The notes under the pieces: generated by a model
The model's input: only the letters and a program-made list of their open reading frames with translations
Database searches by the model: none
Told to the model about the DNA's origin: nothing
Part shown: in pieces, positions 56,503 to 64,000 of the stretch
Numbering within the stretch: position 1 is the first letter of the stretch
Layout of the letters: each line of letters starts with the position of its first letter
Position numbers and translations under genes: made by a program
Assembly: GCA_963807225.1 (NCBI GenBank)
Contig: CAWEAD010000008.1
Span: 62,001 to 126,000 of the forward strand
Reading direction: 5' to 3'
Source: JAGVGT01 sp963807225
Lineage (GTDB): Bacteria > Desulfobacterota > Desulfobulbia > Desulfobulbales > JAGXFP01
Length of the DNA: 64,000 nt

Positions 56503-56555
56503 GATCAATAGAAGACGTGCGCGAACAAATTCAGCAGATGCCGGCCGTGAATTAA
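56169..56555 (+). CDS. DUF4398 domain lipoprotein, copy 2
   Basis: 128 residues from ATG 56169 (MMRNKISRNLVIGMAVLGIS); AAAAGGAGGA precedes it. Lipobox SLASGC. Mature helical DUF4398 domain: LQEHIDVAKAADAEVYAPAP, KLEAARLAVRTGDMVSANLL, DEAMVDADYAAAMAPTEKAE, then an intact C-terminal helix SIEDVREQIQQ. An OmpA/DUF4398-type gene follows 30 bp downstream and is almost certainly in the same operon. The pair may form an outer-membrane lipoprotein and peptidoglycan-binding unit. Expression is likely from the sigma-54 promoter at 55874. Confidence 0.85.
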   Translation: MMRNKISRNLVIGMAVLGISLASGCATKDTASYRFPELQEHIDVAKAADAEVYAPAPLQSAEDKLEAARLAVRTGDMVSANLLVDEAMVDADYAAAMAPTEKAEKEAMVMRRSIEDVREQIQQMPAVN

Positions 56556-56585
56556 CCTACGGTCCAGGCAAAAGGAGAAGTTGAT

Positions 56586-57782
56586 ATGAATTACCGATAT
56601 ATTCCCAGTAAATTAAAAATCGCGGCCCTGGCCCTTTCCGTCGGAGCCGCTCTGACCGGTTGCATAGGGGCAACTGATCAAAGTGAACAGATCGCCAATC
56701 AGCGCTTGGATCAGGCCCGTATGAGCTATGCCGAGGCCAAGGCCAATCCACTGGTTGAGGCATATTCCCTGAAAACCCTTCTTGGTGCCGAAAAGGCCTT
56801 GCAGGAGGCAGAGCGGGTCCAAAAGGAAGTCAACTCGCAAAATCCTGCCGACAGTTACGGCGGCCATGATGCCGGTGAGAAAAAACTCTTATTTAATGAC
56901 ATTTCCCGCCTTGCCTACATCTCGGAGCGTAAATCGCAGACCTCCGTTGCCTTGGCGGAAGGAGTAGAGGCGCGCAACGAGATTGTCAAACTGGGCCGGG
57001 AAAAGGCCGAAGTCCATTTACTGAAAAGCCAGCTGGAGCAACAGCTGCTCCAAAAGGATCTGGATGATAAGGGCGCGGCTTTGAAGCTTTCGCGGCAGCA
57101 ATTGGGCACGGCAAGCGATGATGCCGAACGGGCAAGAATTATGGCCGATATTATGACCCAGGAAGCGGCCTATGCCAAAGCCCAGGCCAATGCCGAAGCC
57201 ATAGGGGCGGAACAGGCCAGGGCTGAAGCAGAGTGGCAGGCCAGAGCGGCGGAACTGGCCAGAGCAGAGGCCGAAGATCAGACCAGAGCGGCGGAGTTGG
57301 CCAAGAATGAGGCCCAGGCCCAAACCCTGAAGGCTGAAAATGCGCGGGCCGAAATGGTTCAACTGATGGCCGAAATGACCGAGTTGCAGGGCCAATTGAC
57401 CGACCGCGGCATCGTCCTGACCATCGGTGATGTTCTGTTTGCCACCGGCAAGTCCGATCTCAATGCCAGCGCCCAGCGCAGCATGGGGAAACTGGCCGAG
57501 TTTCTCCAGAACAAACCGAACCGCAATCTGCTGATTGAAGGACATACCGACAATGTCGGCAATGACCTTTACAATCAGGGCCTTTCCGAGCAGCGAGCGG
57601 CGGCGGTTAAGATCGCCATGGTCGATCGCGGGATATCCAGTGAAAGGATTGCCACCATCGGCTACGGCAAGAATTATCCTCTGGCCAGCAATGATAACGC
57701 GGCCGGTAAACAACAAAACCGCAGGGTTGAGGCGATAATCCTCAATGCAGGCGTCGTTCCTGATAGTCAGTTCAGGAACTAG
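56586..57782 (+). CDS. OmpA family protein with DUF4398-like coiled-coil N terminus
   Basis: 398 residues, with AAAGGAGAA upstream. Signal peptide or lipoprotein signal ending in ALTGC. Residues 35-130 repeat the DUF4398 style (DQARMSYAEAKANPLVEAYS, EKALQEAERVQKEVNSQNPA). A long Ala/Glu-rich coiled coil (130-270; QARAEAEWQARAAELARAEA) leads to an OmpA domain at about 280-395 (LTIGDVLFATGKSDLNASAQ; LIEGHTDNVGNDLYNQGLSE; IATIGYGKNYPLASNDNAAG). It probably reaches from the outer membrane to peptidoglycan. Co-transcribed with the copy 2 lipoprotein. Confidence 0.9.
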   Translation: MNYRYIPSKLKIAALALSVGAALTGCIGATDQSEQIANQRLDQARMSYAEAKANPLVEAYSLKTLLGAEKALQEAERVQKEVNSQNPADSYGGHDAGEKKLLFNDISRLAYISERKSQTSVALAEGVEARNEIVKLGREKAEVHLLKSQLEQQLLQKDLDDKGAALKLSRQQLGTASDDAERARIMADIMTQEAAYAKAQANAEAIGAEQARAEAEWQARAAELARAEAEDQTRAAELAKNEAQAQTLKAENARAEMVQLMAEMTELQGQLTDRGIVLTIGDVLFATGKSDLNASAQRSMGKLAEFLQNKPNRNLLIEGHTDNVGNDLYNQGLSEQRAAAVKIAMVDRGISSERIATIGYGKNYPLASNDNAAGKQQNRRVEAIILNAGVVPDSQFRN

Positions 57783-57840
57783 GTTTTACTCAGGATTAGA
57801 TAGCCCTGTTTTACGGTTTTCCTTGGTTCTGGTTTCATCC

Positions 57841-57879
57841 GGCACCTCCTGTGAATTGGTTTCTTTTGCGGGAGGTGCC
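57841..57879 (+). terminator. Hairpin after the DUF4398-OmpA operon
   Basis: A perfect 9-bp stem, GGCACCTCC (57841-57849) / GGAGGTGCC (57871-57879), with a 21-nt loop. The T content after it is modest, so termination is plausible but not certain. Confidence 0.5.
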
Positions 57880-58111
57880 TTCTGTTGCCAATCAAGTCCA
57901 TACTTTTCTTTTGGTCATTTACCCCTTTGATTTTGCTATAAATCCCTAGCCAATATAGGCTCGCTTCTTCCTGCTTCCCTGTTCCTAATCGCGCCGGGTC
58001 CGGTGAAAATTCGTAATATCTTGACGATGGTAGAGAAAATAATGAAACCTGGAGCAGCAAATCGACAATTTCCGGGGAAAATTATTAGATTATTGGACTG
58101 GGGAGGCTTCC

Positions 58112-58888
58112 ATGTATGTCGTAGCGATCAGTAGTTGGCAGAATGAGACTTCCGAGTTGGTCCAGGCACTAGCGGGCGTACTCGGAATAACACCCTTCGA
58201 GGCGCGGCAACGGATGATCGGTAATGGGCCTGCCGTGGTGGCCAGTTTCGCCGATCCGGAGATGGCGCCGGCCTTGGCGAAGGAACTGAATCGGGTCGGA
58301 TTCTCGACCTTGATCGTCGATGCCGATAATTCTGGCGGCAGCGCCGGCCATTTCGTCGTCCGCCGTTTTAAGTTTAGACCAGGGGCAATGCTGGTCGAGA
58401 GCAGAAGCGGGCAACTGCAAGAGATTCCCCACGAGGAGATTGATCTGCTCCTGGCGGCCACCAGTATCGTCGAGTCTTCCGAAATCAAAACCTATACCCG
58501 GAGCAAGCTCAGCCTCGGCAAGACCCTCCTTTCCGGAGGAATACCGATGGCTAAAAAGGTCGAACACCGGGAAGAAATAACGACCGAGGCGCGAGGCAAG
58601 ATCCTCTATCTTTATGGCGGCAAGCGGCCGCCGGTGGTCTTCAGCCAGAACGGCATGATCTACGATGGATTCGGCGCCGCCATGAAGCTGTCGCGGGAGC
58701 TGAATTTCGCCCACCTGATCGGCGAATTGCGCCGGTTCCGCCCCGAAGCGGTCTATGATGATCGCCTGCTTAACCGGGTTGGTCAGGCCCGCTTGCTCGG
58801 CTCCACCCTCGACCCGGAAGGCAACCTCGCGCTGGCAGCCGAGATCCTGGCCCGGAGTCTGCGCGGCGGCGAGCCCGAAACGATCTGA
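58112..58888 (+). CDS. Conserved hypothetical cytosolic protein
   Basis: 258 residues with GGGGAGG 6 nt before ATG 58112. No signal peptide or membrane segment. Residues 15-70 (ALAGVLGITPFEARQRMIGN, VASFADPEMAPALAKELNRV) look like the L7/L12 C-terminal fold, a substrate-holding alpha/beta module. The middle (FKFRPGAMLVESRSGQLQEI) is a PH-like or beta-rich part with a conserved EIDLLLAATSIVESSE stretch. The C-terminal part has KILYLYGGKRPPVVFSQNGM and a helical end. Family not recognised. It stands alone between noncoding stretches. Confidence 0.75.
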   Translation: MYVVAISSWQNETSELVQALAGVLGITPFEARQRMIGNGPAVVASFADPEMAPALAKELNRVGFSTLIVDADNSGGSAGHFVVRRFKFRPGAMLVESRSGQLQEIPHEEIDLLLAATSIVESSEIKTYTRSKLSLGKTLLSGGIPMAKKVEHREEITTEARGKILYLYGGKRPPVVFSQNGMIYDGFGAAMKLSRELNFAHLIGELRRFRPEAVYDDRLLNRVGQARLLGSTLDPEGNLALAAEILARSLRGGEPETI

Positions 58889-59121
58889 AAACCACCTGAG
58901 TAACCAGGCTGGACCGACCCGAGCTTTCTCGATTTGGTCCGATTTCTGATTTATGACTGAAAAATCTATGGAAAAGGAGAAGGCTCAGCAGATTATAAGT
59001 TTCCTCTGATGAAGCTTTGGTAGTTTTTCCTGGATAGACAAGGAACTCGCATTGACTCCGTGGCGCCCGATATCCTCATTGGTTGCGGAATCGAACGAAA
59101 CCAGATGTTTTTGTTGCCTGA

Positions 59122-59775
59122 TTACGTGTTCCTGAGTTTTCCGCCCCAATAATAAAGCCAACCCCCGTATTCGGTGAGAACCTGCCGGACCTGACGCCCA
59201 TCCTTCCACCATCCTTCCGGGTTGAACGGGTCGTTTTGGGCCGCGGCAACCTGAATATCGAATTCTCCGGGAAAAGCGTCTTCCCAGATATAACCGGCTC
59301 GCCTGGTATGAAATTTACTGGTGGTGATAATCAATCTGACTAGTCCCTGCTTGAGGATGATCGCCCCGGTTAGATTCGCCTCGCTCACGGTATCGTAAGC
59401 CTCGGGCGCATCGATTACGATGACGTCCTGTTCCGGCACTTTGAAAAACTCCAAAACGGCGACAGGGTTGACCGACCAGTGACAGGGTTCGACATACCCC
59501 AGTTTTTCTATTTGTTTGAGGGCTTCGCTTTTTCTATCGCCGTCGATAATCACTTTTTTGACCAGACCTTTCTCGTAGAGCCGGGCCGCCTCGATCAACC
59601 GAGCGGTATAATCGACCCCGGTGCACAATACTACGGCGGCATCGGCAGGGGCCGGATTGCCACCCTTAACCACCAGGAAATCACCAAGCCCGACCAGGGC
59701 CGGTTTGGCCAGTAAGACAATTCCCCCGAGCACGATCAACAAGATGGTTATTTTGTGCAGCTTTTTCTTATCCAC
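59122..59775 (-). CDS. YdcF/DUF218 family membrane-anchored protein
   Basis: 217 residues. An N-terminal transmembrane helix (about 8-27) precedes the DUF218 domain: DAAVVLCTGVDYTARLIEAA, YEKGLVKKVIIDGDRKSEAL, VIVIDAPEAYDTVSEANLTG and LVRLIITTSKFHTRRAGYIW. These match the conserved G-x-D, E, T-N/E-A and S-x-F-H-x-R-R blocks. Members (YdcF, SanA, ElyC) act on the envelope and may bind nucleotide sugars or lipid carriers. It is divergent from the hydrolase gene. Confidence 0.85.
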   Translation of the reverse strand: MDKKKLHKITILLIVLGGIVLLAKPALVGLGDFLVVKGGNPAPADAAVVLCTGVDYTARLIEAARLYEKGLVKKVIIDGDRKSEALKQIEKLGYVEPCHWSVNPVAVLEFFKVPEQDVIVIDAPEAYDTVSEANLTGAIILKQGLVRLIITTSKFHTRRAGYIWEDAFPGEFDIQVAAAQNDPFNPEGWWKDGRQVRQVLTEYGGWLYYWGGKLRNT

Positions 59776-59911
59776 TTTAATGCCTGCTTTAGATAATATT
59801 GGTTATCGTGAGAAGAAATATTTCCCGGGTTTATTCGGGAATCAGATTAATGTCGTTGCCAGATTATGCTGGATTGAACTACTTGATATTGTTTGATAAC
59901 GTATCGAAACA

Positions 59912-61330
59912 ATGGCCCCAAGTAAAAATCTACAGATATTTTCGGTGCTCCTGGTCTTTTTTCTTTGTTCGGTTCCGGTGGCGTTCGGCGATGCTGATTC
60001 CGGATCACCGGCCGGGACGCCGATTATTTCGGAGAGATATAGCCGCGATCCGGTTTTTGGGTGCAATACCTATATCTGGGAGGCGGGGAAAGAAAACCTT
60101 CAGACTTTGGTCCTGGTGCATGGCACCGGCGAAGAAGCCTCGCGGTGCTGGCACGATCTGATCGGGTTGTTAGCGCCAAGGTTCCATGTCGTCACCTTCG
60201 ATCTTCCCGGATTCGGCCGGTCCGATAAAACCAACACCCTCTACTCACCGGAGCGCTACGACCAGTTCCTCAACTGGATAATCAAGGAAAACTCCACTGA
60301 ACCGGTGATCCTGCTCGGCCATTCCCTGGGCGGCGCCCTGGCCCTGCGCTATGCGGCGCTTTACCCCGAAACCGTACGACATCTGATCGTGGTCGACGGT
60401 GCGGCTATTCTGCATCGCATTGCCATTACGAAAAATTTCATCCAATTCGAAGAACCGGAATCTCGGCAGAAAGGTCTGGCCGGGCTGATCCAGAAACCTG
60501 TGGAAAAAACTTTGCACGCCCTCAATCATCTGTTCGACAACATGGCGGAGAATCTGGAATTTGCCAAATCGGATCAGAGAATCGATACCATCCTCTCCGA
60601 CAAGGATTTGAGGGAATTGGTGTTGCGCGGCAATTCCCAGGCCATTGCCAGTCTGTCGCTGGTGCAGGAGGATTTCACCGATTATATCGCCGACAACCGG
60701 GTTCCCACTTCCCTGATCTGGGGCCGGGAAGACGAGATCGCCCCGCTGCGGACCGGCGTTCTCCTGGCCGGAAAACTTGCCAAAAGCCGCTTGCGGATAA
60801 TCGATAAGGCCGGGCATGTGCCGATGCGGGAGCAGCCCGGTGAATTCAACCGCATTCTTCTGGAAGAGCTCGATTCGCCGCCGTCCACCAATGACCGTCA
60901 GCCCCCGGACGGTCCCATGCAAACCGGCCAGTGCCGGCGGCAGAGCGATATGGTCTTTTCCGGGCGTTTCGACAGGATCACGATTGACGGCTGCAGAGGG
61001 GTTCTGATCAAAAACGCCTCGGCCCGGTTCATCGGGATCAGCAGATCGGAAGTTACCATTGAAGACACGGAGATCGCGGGAGAAAAAATCGCGCTGGAGC
61101 TGAATCGGGCCAAGATAATCGGCACCAATATCCGGGTAGAGGGAGAAACCGCCATCCAGGCCTCGGGCAGCAGGCTCGACCTGGCCGGCGCGGAACTCAA
61201 AGGCAGCAAGGCCGCCGTGACCACGCCAAACAAAGCCGTGGTCCTTTTTTCGGTCAGCACGGCCGACAGTCCGCTGACCAAGGGCAACCTGCATGGCGTC
61301 TATCATCTGGTCGCCGGGAAAAGTCTCTAG
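59912..61330 (+). CDS. Exported alpha/beta hydrolase with a C-terminal beta-repeat domain
   Basis: 472 residues. Signal peptide to about FG-D (26). Alpha/beta hydrolase core at 45-325: LVLVHGTGEEASRCW (oxyanion hole), DLPGFGRSDK, nucleophile in LLGHSLGGALALRYAA, Asp in LIWGREDEIAPL, His in IIDKAGHVPMREQPGEF. A C-terminal region of about 135 residues has short beta-repeats in the style of a right-handed helix (ITIDGCRGVLIKNASARFIG; VTIEDTEIAG; ALELNRAKIIGTNIRV; IQASGSRLDLAGAELKG; HGVYHLVAGKSL). This domain pairing is unusual and may anchor the enzyme or recognise a polymer. The substrate is unknown. Confidence 0.85.
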   Translation: MAPSKNLQIFSVLLVFFLCSVPVAFGDADSGSPAGTPIISERYSRDPVFGCNTYIWEAGKENLQTLVLVHGTGEEASRCWHDLIGLLAPRFHVVTFDLPGFGRSDKTNTLYSPERYDQFLNWIIKENSTEPVILLGHSLGGALALRYAALYPETVRHLIVVDGAAILHRIAITKNFIQFEEPESRQKGLAGLIQKPVEKTLHALNHLFDNMAENLEFAKSDQRIDTILSDKDLRELVLRGNSQAIASLSLVQEDFTDYIADNRVPTSLIWGREDEIAPLRTGVLLAGKLAKSRLRIIDKAGHVPMREQPGEFNRILLEELDSPPSTNDRQPPDGPMQTGQCRRQSDMVFSGRFDRITIDGCRGVLIKNASARFIGISRSEVTIEDTEIAGEKIALELNRAKIIGTNIRVEGETAIQASGSRLDLAGAELKGSKAAVTTPNKAVVLFSVSTADSPLTKGNLHGVYHLVAGKSL

Positions 61331-61394
61331 CCCGGATATTTCACCCTTGATCCTCGCATCTTCAGCCGGCTTACCGCGTGAAATATCCGAGCTA
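61328..61394. repeat. Inverted repeat after the exported hydrolase gene
   Basis: TAGCCCGGATATTTCAC (61328-61344, starting on the stop codon) pairs with GTGAAATATCCGAGCTA (61378-61394), 16 of 17 bases. The loop of 33 bases holds nothing recognisable. It is a dispersed-repeat-like structure that may act as terminator. Confidence 0.65.
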
Positions 61395-61433
61395 GGTCTG
61401 GAGGCCCATACCCGTGTAAGTCAAAAAAACCGG

Positions 61434-61508
61434 GCTGAGTTGTACCGCTTAAATCTTAAATTCAGTCTAGTAGCGCTGGGTCTTCTTGGGGTTGTTGTAT
61501 CCGGGCAT
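61434..61508 (-). pseudogene. IS3-family transposase orfA remnant
   Basis: From the ATG complementary to 61506-61508 the reading is MPGYNNPKKTQRY, stop, TEFKI, stop, AVQLS. It matches the N terminus of IS3-family OrfA proteins (M-x-YNNPKKTW-x-Y-x-NEFK-x-KAV-x-LS). Two nonsense codons and the loss of everything after LS show decay. Confidence 0.7.
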
Positions 61509-61517
61509 TTTTAGCCT

Positions 61518-61552
61518 CCGGTTTAGTTGGACTTAGATGTCCACTAAACCGG
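61518..61552. repeat. Inverted repeat, likely IS3 element end
   Basis: CCGGTTTAGTTGGA pairs with TCCACTAAACCGG (one bulged T), loop of about 8 bases. It lies 9 bp outside the start of the IS3 orfA remnant, where the element's terminal repeat would be. Confidence 0.5.
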
Positions 61553-61571
61553 GGGAGGTTCAGGCTCGGGC

Positions 61572-62465
61572 TCATTCCCCTCGTTTTCTTCGGCTTGGTG
61601 GCTGCCCGGTTCGGCGTCTGGCCCCCTGTGGCGAAGGTTTTCCGTTTGCCGGAGTTCGGGTTGCGGGTTGGCCGGCAAGCTTCCCTCTTCCGGTCCTTGG
61701 GGAGCCGGTCTCGGGTATCGTACCTGCCGAGGGCGGGCTGGCGGGAATGTTTCCCGCTTGGGACCAATCCGGATTGATTCGACCCATCAGGCGCTGGAAC
61801 CAACCGGGCGGCGGGGCATTGAAGGTGCACATTTCCTTCCGGAAAGGATGCTTGAAAGTGAGGCTGGCCGCGTGCAGGGCCAGCTTTTTGTAACCGTCTT
61901 TCTCCAGGCCGTATTTCCGGTCGCCAATGATCGGGTGTCCGAGGTCGGCCAGATGGACCCTGATCTGATTCTTGCGACCGGTATGCGGGGTGATCGCCAG
62001 CAGGCTCAGGTCCTCGGTTTCCTTCAGAACCCGGTAGGAGGTGCTGGCGGCTTTGCCCATGGTGCGGTCGTGGGTGGCGTAGACCTTCAGGGCTTTGCTT
62101 TCCAGCAGATAACTTTCGATGGTCCCGGTCTTCTCGTCGCAATGGCCATGGACGATGGCCAGGTACTCCTTCCGGGTTTCTTCCCAGTTTTCCTGGAGAA
62201 AGTTTTTAGCCTCCTCACTCTTGGTGAAGACCAGCACCCCGGAGGTCTCGCGATCCAGCCGGTGGACGATGTAGATGCGTAGTTTCGATTTGGCGGCACC
62301 TTTGCGGACGTAGTCGGTCAGGGCAAAGTAGGCGGTGCGCTCCTTTTCGGAGTCGGTGCCCATGGTCAGGAGCCCGGCCGGTTTGTTGACCACCAGGAGG
62401 TCCCGATCCTCGTGGATCATGGTTAAGCCGAGGGGCAGGGCGCGGGTGGCGTGTGGTCTGGTCAT
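61572..62465 (-). CDS. RluA family pseudouridine synthase
   Basis: About 297 residues from the ATG complementary to 62465 (MTRPHATRALPLGL), chosen for AAGGAGA 5 nt upstream. No S4 domain, as in RluA/RluC-short forms. Catalytic motif HRLDRETSGVLVF with the nucleophilic Asp; other blocks are ILYEDRDLLVVNKPAG-like MIHEDRDLLVVNKPAGLLTM, THDRTMGKAASTSYRVL, TPHTGRKNQIRVHLADLGHP and IIGDRKYG. A low-complexity Pro/Gly/Arg tail (about 250-297) is unusual and overlaps the IS-remnant edge. Modifies uridine in rRNA or tRNA; target site uncertain. Confidence 0.9.
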   Translation of the reverse strand: MTRPHATRALPLGLTMIHEDRDLLVVNKPAGLLTMGTDSEKERTAYFALTDYVRKGAAKSKLRIYIVHRLDRETSGVLVFTKSEEAKNFLQENWEETRKEYLAIVHGHCDEKTGTIESYLLESKALKVYATHDRTMGKAASTSYRVLKETEDLSLLAITPHTGRKNQIRVHLADLGHPIIGDRKYGLEKDGYKKLALHAASLTFKHPFRKEMCTFNAPPPGWFQRLMGRINPDWSQAGNIPASPPSAGTIPETGSPRTGRGKLAGQPATRTPANGKPSPQGARRRTGQPPSRRKRGE

Positions 62466-62916
62466 GGTTCTCCTTGGCGGTATAACGATCCGGCAAACGG
62501 GGCAGGGCGGGATCGGACTAGGACATTCGATCTTCGCCAAAGGGCGTGTTTTATTTCTTTCAAACTGTCATTACAATGCCAAATCAACTCCGTCAATCCT
62601 GTGGAAGAAATATCAGGCGCTGCTTGCCAGGTTAAATGCCCGCGCCCCTCTTATTACCAGCCGATAGCTTTCGACCCATTTTACATTCATTATTCCGCAG
62701 TTGGAAATGCCCGGCCCGGGATAAATTTATCTCCACCGCTGGATAAATAATAACCATGCGGTGTATGCTTTCTGAAAGTGCCCGATTGGCTTTGGCATTG
62801 GCGGCAGGATGATGCCGCCATTTGCCTGGCGGAGACAGTTGCCGACGGGGCGGCTTGACCAGACGCTATGGCTCTGGGCGCTTGGTGGAACGGTGGTCAT
62901 GATACGAGGCGATGGT
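62466..62916. other. Divergent intergenic region
   Basis: About 450 bp between the pseudouridine synthase and the cytochrome gene. AT content rises at 62690-62760 (GATAAATTTATC at about 62719 is a short palindrome), which is a likely promoter area, but no firm -35/-10 pair was found. In-frame ATG codons here (62809, 62899) precede the cytochrome start. Confidence 0.5.
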
Positions 62917-63648
62917 GTGAATTATCAACAACGGTTATGGATTCTGGGCTGGCTGGTTTTTCTGGTGCTTAATGCGGCTGGGGCCGGGGCCGCGCCGACC
63001 CCAAGCGCCTGCATAAGCTGCCATAAGACCCTGGGCGGCGAATTATCCCGGCCGGTGACCGATTGGCAGAAATCCGTTCATTACCATAACGGCATTACCT
63101 GCGACCTCTGCCACGGCGGTGACGCCGAGGTTGTGGTGGGCCAGGCGCTCCAGTTGTCTGCTACGCAATTTGCCGCCAAAAAAGCGGCCGCCATGGCCAA
63201 AAGCCAGGGCTTCGTCGGCCGGCCGAGCGGGCGGGCGATGTTCGACATGTGCGCCCAATGCCACCCCGATACCGTCGGCAATTATGCCGGCAGCATCATG
63301 GGCAAGGCCTATCTCGACAATCAGGGGGGGCCTTCCTGCATCAGCTGCCATCAGGCGCACAACAACATCATCCCCGCGGTTCCCGCGATCTGTGCCGGAT
63401 GTCATAAGGATACCACCGGCTTTGACCGAATCGACCCCATGAATGTGACCCCGGCGACCATCGCCCAACTGGCCACGATCCGCATCCAACTGGCCGGGGA
63501 GAAGGCGAGGGGCGACAGGCCGGGGCTGGCGCCACGCTTTCCGGAAGAACTGGAATCCTATCAGATCGGCCTGGTGGCCTTTGGCGGGGTTGTCGTGCTC
63601 TTCCTGATCGGCTGGCTGATCATGGCGATTCTGGAAAAGGAGGATTAA
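62917..63648 (+). CDS. Membrane-anchored five-heme c-type cytochrome
   Basis: About 243 residues from GTG 62917 (MNYQQRLWILGW), with GAGG nine bases upstream; ATG 62899 is also possible. A signal peptide ends near GAGA. Five CxxCH heme sites follow: CISCH, CDLCH, CAQCH, CISCH and CAGCH, with several nearby His residues as possible axial ligands. A C-terminal transmembrane helix (about 212-236; VAFGGVVVLFLIGWLIMAIL) anchors it. It is the first gene of a membrane redox operon and probably takes electrons to or from the quinone pool on the periplasmic side. Confidence 0.88.
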   Translation: MNYQQRLWILGWLVFLVLNAAGAGAAPTPSACISCHKTLGGELSRPVTDWQKSVHYHNGITCDLCHGGDAEVVVGQALQLSATQFAAKKAAAMAKSQGFVGRPSGRAMFDMCAQCHPDTVGNYAGSIMGKAYLDNQGGPSCISCHQAHNNIIPAVPAICAGCHKDTTGFDRIDPMNVTPATIAQLATIRIQLAGEKARGDRPGLAPRFPEELESYQIGLVAFGGVVVLFLIGWLIMAILEKED

Positions 63649-63651
63649 CTG

Positions 63652-63915
63652 ATGAGCTTTGAGGTTCTGCGGCAAAAACAGCCTGCCGGTTCGGCGGCCG
63701 CCATGATCCTGATTATCGTGCTGGCGCTGCTCCTACTCGGCCTGGCGGCGGTTTTCGCCTGGTTGTTGTTGACCGGCCTGGGCAACGACTACCTGCTGGG
63801 AACCCTGCTGGCCGGCGAGTTCCTGCTGGGCGGTCTGCTCCTGGTGCTTTTCGCCAGAAACTTTGTGGCCTTCCGGCAGGTGGCGGAGGAACGGGAGGAG
63901 AGGTTGTTATGGTAG
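63652..63915 (+). CDS. Small two-helix membrane protein of a redox operon
   Basis: 87 residues with AAGGAGG 8 nt upstream of the ATG. Two transmembrane helices (about 17-43 and 48-70) and a charged C-terminal end (FRQVAEEREERLLW). It starts 3 bp after the cytochrome stop, and its own stop overlaps the next gene by 7 bp, so the three are tightly coupled. Family not recognised. Probably a small subunit or assembly part of the complex. Confidence 0.78.
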   Translation: MSFEVLRQKQPAGSAAAMILIIVLALLLLGLAAVFAWLLLTGLGNDYLLGTLLAGEFLLGGLLLVLFARNFVAFRQVAEEREERLLW

Positions 63916-64000
63916 AAGGCACCACCACCGGGTCCGGCAAATCGGGCATCACTCGCCGGCGGATCACTTTCGGTATTCTGCTGGCCGCCCTGGCCAGCGC
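63909..64000 (+). CDS. N-terminal fragment of a membrane or Tat-exported protein (possible Rieske protein)
   Basis: The window ends after 30 full codons. The start, MVEGTTTGSGKSGITRRRIT followed by FGILLAALAS, has a twin-arginine pattern (T-R-R-R-I-T-F) before a hydrophobic stretch, as in Rieske iron-sulfur proteins that use a Tat signal anchor. Next to a membrane multiheme cytochrome, a Rieske/cytochrome b complex is a fair guess. The rest of the gene lies outside, so the identity is not fixed. Confidence 0.5.
   Translation, partial: MVEGTTTGSGKSGITRRRITFGILLAALAS

Noticed and set aside
57180..57350. Ala/Glu-rich tandem codons as a nucleotide minisatellite
   Set aside because: The repetition is at the coiled-coil protein level with varied codons.

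Overview
The window looks like chromosome from a sulfate-reducing bacterium of the Desulfobacterota, most likely near Desulfobulbales (an inference from gene content). The strongest marker is at the left edge: the last 30 codons of dsrD, which lies downstream of dsrAB in sulfate reducers. It is followed by a dsrN/cbiA-type siroheme amidase gene, a Desulfovibrio-type 7Fe ferredoxin and, at the right edge, a multiheme cytochrome operon. The DNA is GC-rich, genes are densely packed, and most start and stop codons touch or overlap inside operons.

Layout. 0-5 kb: dsrD end, a minus-strand TPR/HEAT/TPR trio, dsrN, a small Cys-motif protein and a ferredoxin. 5-14 kb: membrane protein, alr, argS, SPOR protein, short N-acetylglutamate synthase, secA, argJ, then an unlisted 42-codon gene for ribosomal protein Thx. 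14-17 kb: rhodanese lipoprotein, membrane histidine kinase and NtrC-type regulator in one operon. 17.5-24.7 kb: a TCA-type cluster (aconitase with a frameshift, fumarase, citrate synthase, FMN-dependent hydroxyacid oxidase) littered with gene remnants, including an IS30/oxidoreductase chimera. 24.7-34.3 kb: ribF, tRNA-Leu(CAG), rhomboid protease, hflK-hflC, a thiE operon, a second citrate synthase and an aminotransferase. 34.5-47 kb: grpE-dnaK, trpS, YkgJ-type protein, rlmI, hydrolase, dinB, MltB-type transglycosylase with a membrane metalloprotease, and lon.

47-61 kb is the accessory, envelope-oriented part: Slp and DUF4398 lipoproteins, AsmA, two OmpA-family proteins, a cytochrome, TMEM175, and truncated IS elements. 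Here a module of about 720 bp occurs twice in direct orientation, about 5 kb apart. Each copy has a near-consensus sigma-54 promoter, about 270 nt of conserved untranslated leader, and a DUF4398 lipoprotein gene. Only the second copy keeps an OmpA partner. This is the most unusual signal in the window. 61-64 kb: IS3 remnant, RluA-type pseudouridine synthase, and the start of a membrane redox operon (five-heme cytochrome, small membrane protein, and a protein with a twin-arginine-like N terminus) that runs off the end.

The genes tie together sulfite reduction and its cofactors, central carbon metabolism, proteostasis (DnaK/GrpE, HflKC, Lon, rhomboid) and cell-envelope upkeep. No CRISPR array, prophage or complete insertion sequence was seen; IS30, IS481 and IS3 are present only as fragments.
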